From: Paenibacillus sp. FSL K6-1096
GTDB lineage: Bacteria; Bacillota; Bacilli; Paenibacillales; Paenibacillaceae
Assembly (NCBI RefSeq): GCF_037977055.1
Contig: NZ_CP150274.1
Coordinates: 7,130,001-7,194,000 of the forward strand
Direction of reading: 5' to 3'
DNA: 64,000 nucleotides
Part shown: positions 61,445-64,000 of the stretch, in pieces
How positions within the stretch are numbered: the stretch's first letter is position 1
Layout of the letters: every line of letters begins with the position of its first letter
The notes under the pieces: model-generated
What the model saw: the letters and a program-made list of their open reading frames with translations, nothing else
Databases searched by the model: none
What the model was told of the DNA's origin: nothing
Program-made: the position numbers and the translations under genes

Positions 61445-62071
61445 ATGAGTACGAATAATGAACAGACACATTCTTTTTGCACAGCATTTTTGGGAGTGGA
61501 GGCTGTTGCCAGCGGTTCCTTGGAGCATGTAGTTACTACGGTGAAGGGAATGCTGAGTGACAGTGAGCTGGCCGGGCTGCTTATTTTCGATGATTCCACG
61601 GGGAAGCAGATAGATGTTGATTTTCGCGGTACTACAGATGAGGTGCTTGCACGGTTAGCAGGGCCTTCAGGTGAGCCGCCTGGTGCAGAGGTGAATTCTC
61701 AGACCACGCGCCGGGCGGGCCGGCCGAAGCTCGGAGTAGTATCCGGCGAGGTAACGTTACTGCCAAGGCAATGGGAATGGCTCAAAGCCCAGCCTGGAGG
61801 GGCATCGGTAACCCTGCGCAAGCTGGTTGATGAAGCCAGCCGCGCCGGAGAACAGCAGAACACCATCCGCAAGTCCCAGGAAGCCGCTTATAGCTTCATG
61901 ACAGCTATGGCCGGGGATTTCAGCCATTACGAAGAAGCTTTGCGCGCGCTGTATGCCGGTGATGCGGAGCGTTTGGACCAATACACTCAGGACTGGGCAC
62001 CTGATATCCGTAGCCATGTTAAGAAATTAGCAGCCGGTGCGTTCCCAGAAGATGATTTAAAGGAGAAATAG
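61445..62071 (+). CDS. DUF2239 family protein, possible ribbon-helix-helix DNA-binding
   Basis: The 208-residue protein matches the DUF2239 pattern, best seen in GRPKLGVVSGEVTLLPRQWEWL followed by GGASVTLRKLVDEA at about 97-140. The strand VTLLP followed by two helices resembles a ribbon-helix-helix fold, preceded by an AT-hook-like GRPK. This suggests, but does not prove, DNA binding. The N-terminal half is a beta-rich domain. It is preceded by twin palindromes and followed after 3 bp by an alpha/beta hydrolase. The start follows GGGAGGT. Confidence 0.7.
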   Translation: MSTNNEQTHSFCTAFLGVEAVASGSLEHVVTTVKGMLSDSELAGLLIFDDSTGKQIDVDFRGTTDEVLARLAGPSGEPPGAEVNSQTTRRAGRPKLGVVSGEVTLLPRQWEWLKAQPGGASVTLRKLVDEASRAGEQQNTIRKSQEAAYSFMTAMAGDFSHYEEALRALYAGDAERLDQYTQDWAPDIRSHVKKLAAGAFPEDDLKEK

Positions 62072-62074
62072 ACT

Positions 62075-62965
62075 ATGAACATTATACAAACGAACAGCAT
62101 TGAGCTGGCTTATGACAGCTTTGGCAACGATAAAGACGAGGCAATCATCCTGATAGCCGGACTTGGAACACAGATAATCCGCTGGACAGTTCCATTCTGC
62201 GAACAACTGGCAGCCCGGGGCTTCCGGGTGATCCGTTTTGACAACCGCGACACGGGCTGCTCCACCCATTACAGCCATTACCCGGCAATGGATTTCAACG
62301 CCTTGGCGGCTGCACTTATGTCGGGACAACGGCCGGACATGCCTTACATGCTTGATGACATGGCCGGTGACGTGATCGGACTGCTCGACGCTCTTGGGAT
62401 TGACCTGGCACATGTTGTTGGACGGTCTATGGGCGGAATGATCGCCCAGCTTACAGCCAGTAAGTACCCGGATCGAATACTGTCGCTCACTTCCATCATG
62501 TCCACTTCCGGGAATCCCACTCTTCCGCAGGCTTCCCCGGAGGTCATGGGTTTGATGACTGCACCGGGCCCGAACCCGTTTGCGGATGAGGCGGGATTTC
62601 TGGCGCACAGTATGGCTTTTGCCAAGCGTATTGCCGGTACTGGCTATCCATTCGATGAAGAAGCTTATCGGGCACTCATTGCGGAGGAGGTCCGGCGGGC
62701 CTACGACCCGGGCAGCGTGGGACGGCAAATTGCCGCGATTGCGGTCTCCGGTGACCGCCGCCCGCGGCTGGCCGCCATACAAGCCCCAGCCCTTGTCATT
62801 CACGGGATGGACGATCCCTTGTTCGTTCCGGCGTGCGGGGAGGACACCGCTTCCTCCATCCCGGGCGCCGAGCTGATGCTGGTTGAAGGTATGGGACATG
62901 ACCTGCCGCCTCAGTTGTATCAACAGACTATTGATGCTATAGCGCGGACCGCGCGTCGTATTTGA
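62075..62965 (+). CDS. Alpha/beta hydrolase (aclacinomycin methylesterase-like)
   Basis: This 296-residue hydrolase has the nucleophile in GRSMGG, the acid in GMDDPLF and the histidine in GMGHDLP, a complete triad. The RFDNRDTGCS block near 50 is typical of the RdmC/aclacinomycin methylesterase-like branch. It has no signal peptide. It is co-transcribed with the DUF2239 gene (3 bp apart), which may regulate it. The substrate is unknown. Confidence 0.83.
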   Translation: MNIIQTNSIELAYDSFGNDKDEAIILIAGLGTQIIRWTVPFCEQLAARGFRVIRFDNRDTGCSTHYSHYPAMDFNALAAALMSGQRPDMPYMLDDMAGDVIGLLDALGIDLAHVVGRSMGGMIAQLTASKYPDRILSLTSIMSTSGNPTLPQASPEVMGLMTAPGPNPFADEAGFLAHSMAFAKRIAGTGYPFDEEAYRALIAEEVRRAYDPGSVGRQIAAIAVSGDRRPRLAAIQAPALVIHGMDDPLFVPACGEDTASSIPGAELMLVEGMGHDLPPQLYQQTIDAIARTARRI

Positions 62966-63007
62966 CTAATCACTACATTGTGTAGTAGATTATAACTACT
63001 ACGTAGT
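62962..63007 (+). promoter_or_regulatory. Promoter region with BlaI-type operators
   Basis: ACTACA-TTG-TGTAGT at 62972-62986 and the perfect palindrome ACTACGTAGT at 62998-63007 resemble BlaI/MecI operators (TACA/TGTA dyads). A TTGACT at 62962 may be the -35. Autoregulation by the following BlaI-like gene is expected. Confidence 0.6.
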
Positions 63008-63054
63008 GTAGTAATAATGTTATGGACGCATAACAGAACTAAGAGGTGTTCACG

Positions 63055-63429
63055 GTGAACAAGATACAGAAGCTATCGGATACGGAATTAGAGCTGATGG
63101 AAGCTATATGGGCGAGTACGCCGCCAGTAACTTCAACAGAGCTGCTGAACCAGTTCGCACAGAAGGGAAGGGACTGGAAGGCGCAGACGATATCGACCTT
63201 TCTGTCGCGGCTGGTCGATAAGGGGTTCCTTACCTCCACACGGCATGGCCGGCTCAACAAATACGTCCCGGGCATAACGCCTGAGGAGTATAAGCTGGTT
63301 GAGACCCAACATGTTCTCGATGGGCTGTATCAAGGCTCGGTCAAAAACCTGATCTCCGCTATGTATGACGGCGACAAGCTGTCGGATGATGATATTGACG
63401 AGCTGAAGCAATGGTTCTCGGAGAAGTAG
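63055..63429 (+). CDS. blaI: BlaI/MecI-family transcriptional repressor
   Basis: This 124-residue winged-helix repressor begins KLSDTELELMEAIWAS, the BlaI/MecI/CopY hallmark, and has the recognition region QTISTFLSRLVDKGFL. A dimerisation helix pair lies at the C-terminus. GTG at 63055 follows AAGAGGTG by 6 bp. Its partner is the M56 sensor encoded immediately downstream. The regulated gene, possibly a beta-lactamase or penicillin-binding protein, is not visible in the window. Confidence 0.88.
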   Translation: MNKIQKLSDTELELMEAIWASTPPVTSTELLNQFAQKGRDWKAQTISTFLSRLVDKGFLTSTRHGRLNKYVPGITPEEYKLVETQHVLDGLYQGSVKNLISAMYDGDKLSDDDIDELKQWFSEK

Positions 63430-64000
63430 ATGATGATAAACATCTTACTGAATCTTCTGATCTCGCTAGCCGTTGCCGGAAGTGTAGTAACCATCAGCAT
63501 TCATGCATTGGGGAGATTATCGACCGGGCGTTTTCCGGCCCGTTGGCGTTACGGACTCATAAAGCTGGCACTGATCTTTTATACGTTCCCTATAGCTCTT
63601 GTTCTGCTGCGGGTATCAGAGCATCTGAGTTCACCGCATGTTGCAGCAAGTGTACAGAATACGCAGACTGGCAGGTTGACCGGCAATATAGCGGAATCCT
63701 TCCAGCCTGCAATGTTCACACTTACAAGAAGTACTGCCTATATCCTGCTGGGCATTTGGGCAGCGGGGGCTATCTCTTTTGCCGCCTGGCAGTGGTATGC
63801 TTACCGCAGATTTACCAGGGCGCTTGAACGTACCCGTACCATGATACCGGAGGATAGCGGGACGGCCATTCTGCTGAGGAGCATTAAGGAGCAGCTTGGC
63901 CTGACAAGCAGCGTCAAGCTTGCGTATAGTCCTGCGGCACGCAGTCCTTTTCTGGCCGGTCTGTGGAAACCGGTGATCTATCTGCCGGAACAGAGTCCTG
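63430..64000 (+). CDS. BlaR1-like M56 peptidase sensor, 3'-truncated
   Basis: The gene starts immediately after the blaI stop (ATGATG) and stays open to the window end, 190 codons. Visible are an N-terminal helix, a second helix at about 45-62, a third near 105-128 and the SPAARSPFLAGLWKPVIYLPE block that precedes the HEXXH zinc site in M56 proteins. The protease motif and any penicillin-binding sensor domain lie beyond the window. In BlaR1 systems the membrane protease inactivates BlaI when a beta-lactam binds. Confidence 0.82.
   Translation, partial: MMINILLNLLISLAVAGSVVTISIHALGRLSTGRFPARWRYGLIKLALIFYTFPIALVLLRVSEHLSSPHVAASVQNTQTGRLTGNIAESFQPAMFTLTRSTAYILLGIWAAGAISFAAWQWYAYRRFTRALERTRTMIPEDSGTAILLRSIKEQLGLTSSVKLAYSPAARSPFLAGLWKPVIYLPEQSP

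Noticed and set aside
63411..63827. 138-codon frame at the window end
   Set aside because: It is out of frame with the much better M56/BlaR1-like reading frame starting at 63430.

Overview
The window looks like chromosome from a Paenibacillus-type member of the Bacillales. G+C is moderately high, ribosome-binding sites are strong GGAGG types, GTG and TTG starts are common, and many sugar ABC transporters sit beside YesM/YesN two-component systems and glycoside hydrolases. It also carries bacillithiol genes (YojF/BshB2), an Lsa-type ABC-F protein and a LutABC operon. The genus is inferred from gene content only. I saw no rRNA, tRNA, phage or transposase genes and no CRISPR array.

Region 1 (1-10744, + strand) is a catabolic and uptake operon: a 5'-truncated unknown gene, a metal-dependent amidohydrolase, an alpha/beta hydrolase, a DAO-family FAD oxidoreductase, a complete dipeptide-type ABC transporter, a class V aminotransferase and a second amidohydrolase. 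Overlapping ATGA junctions tie the transporter genes to each other and the aminotransferase to the last amidohydrolase. Region 2 (10745-15117) holds a 51-bp tandem array of imperfect palindromes, a secreted protein of unknown function, a HAD phosphatase and an Lsa-family ABC-F gene behind an attenuator-like leader. Region 3 (15186-25232) is a carbohydrate locus: two CUT1 permeases, a solute-binding lipoprotein, YesM/YesN and a GH2 enzyme. Region 4 (25243-36834) is mixed: a repeat cluster, a divergent LysR/SDR pair, an OmpR-type two-component system, a secreted stalk-domain-like protein, yojF-bshB2, a GNAT acetyltransferase, an MFS exporter divergent from a LysR gene, a second bshB2-like gene and a sugar O-acetyltransferase.

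Region 5 (36892-56696) is a second, larger glycan-use locus: GH2 beta-mannosidase, an unfamiliar serine hydrolase, a CUT1 transporter, GH78 alpha-L-rhamnosidase, a kinase-less sensor-like membrane protein, YesM/YesN, a GH42 enzyme and a GH92 alpha-mannosidase. A 16-bp motif (ACAAAC-S-N-TTTC-type) occurs five times here, each copy 49-50 bp before a -10-like hexamer with no good -35. This suggests a local activator regulon, probably served by the YesN at 50724-51968. Region 6 (56704-61249) is lutABC divergent from aldA, with a cre box matching consensus at every position. Together with GH78 it suggests a route rhamnose -> L-lactaldehyde -> L-lactate -> pyruvate, although the rhamnose isomerase, kinase and aldolase are not in the window.

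Region 7 (61284-64000) has two more copies of the Region 2 repeat, a DUF2239 gene behind twin TACCCGGGTA palindromes, an alpha/beta hydrolase, and a BlaI/BlaR1-type pair whose second gene runs off the window end. The observations I rate highest are the five-site regulon motif, the two intergenic repeat families, the unclassified serine hydrolase, the kinase-less sensor and the DUF2239 operator pair.
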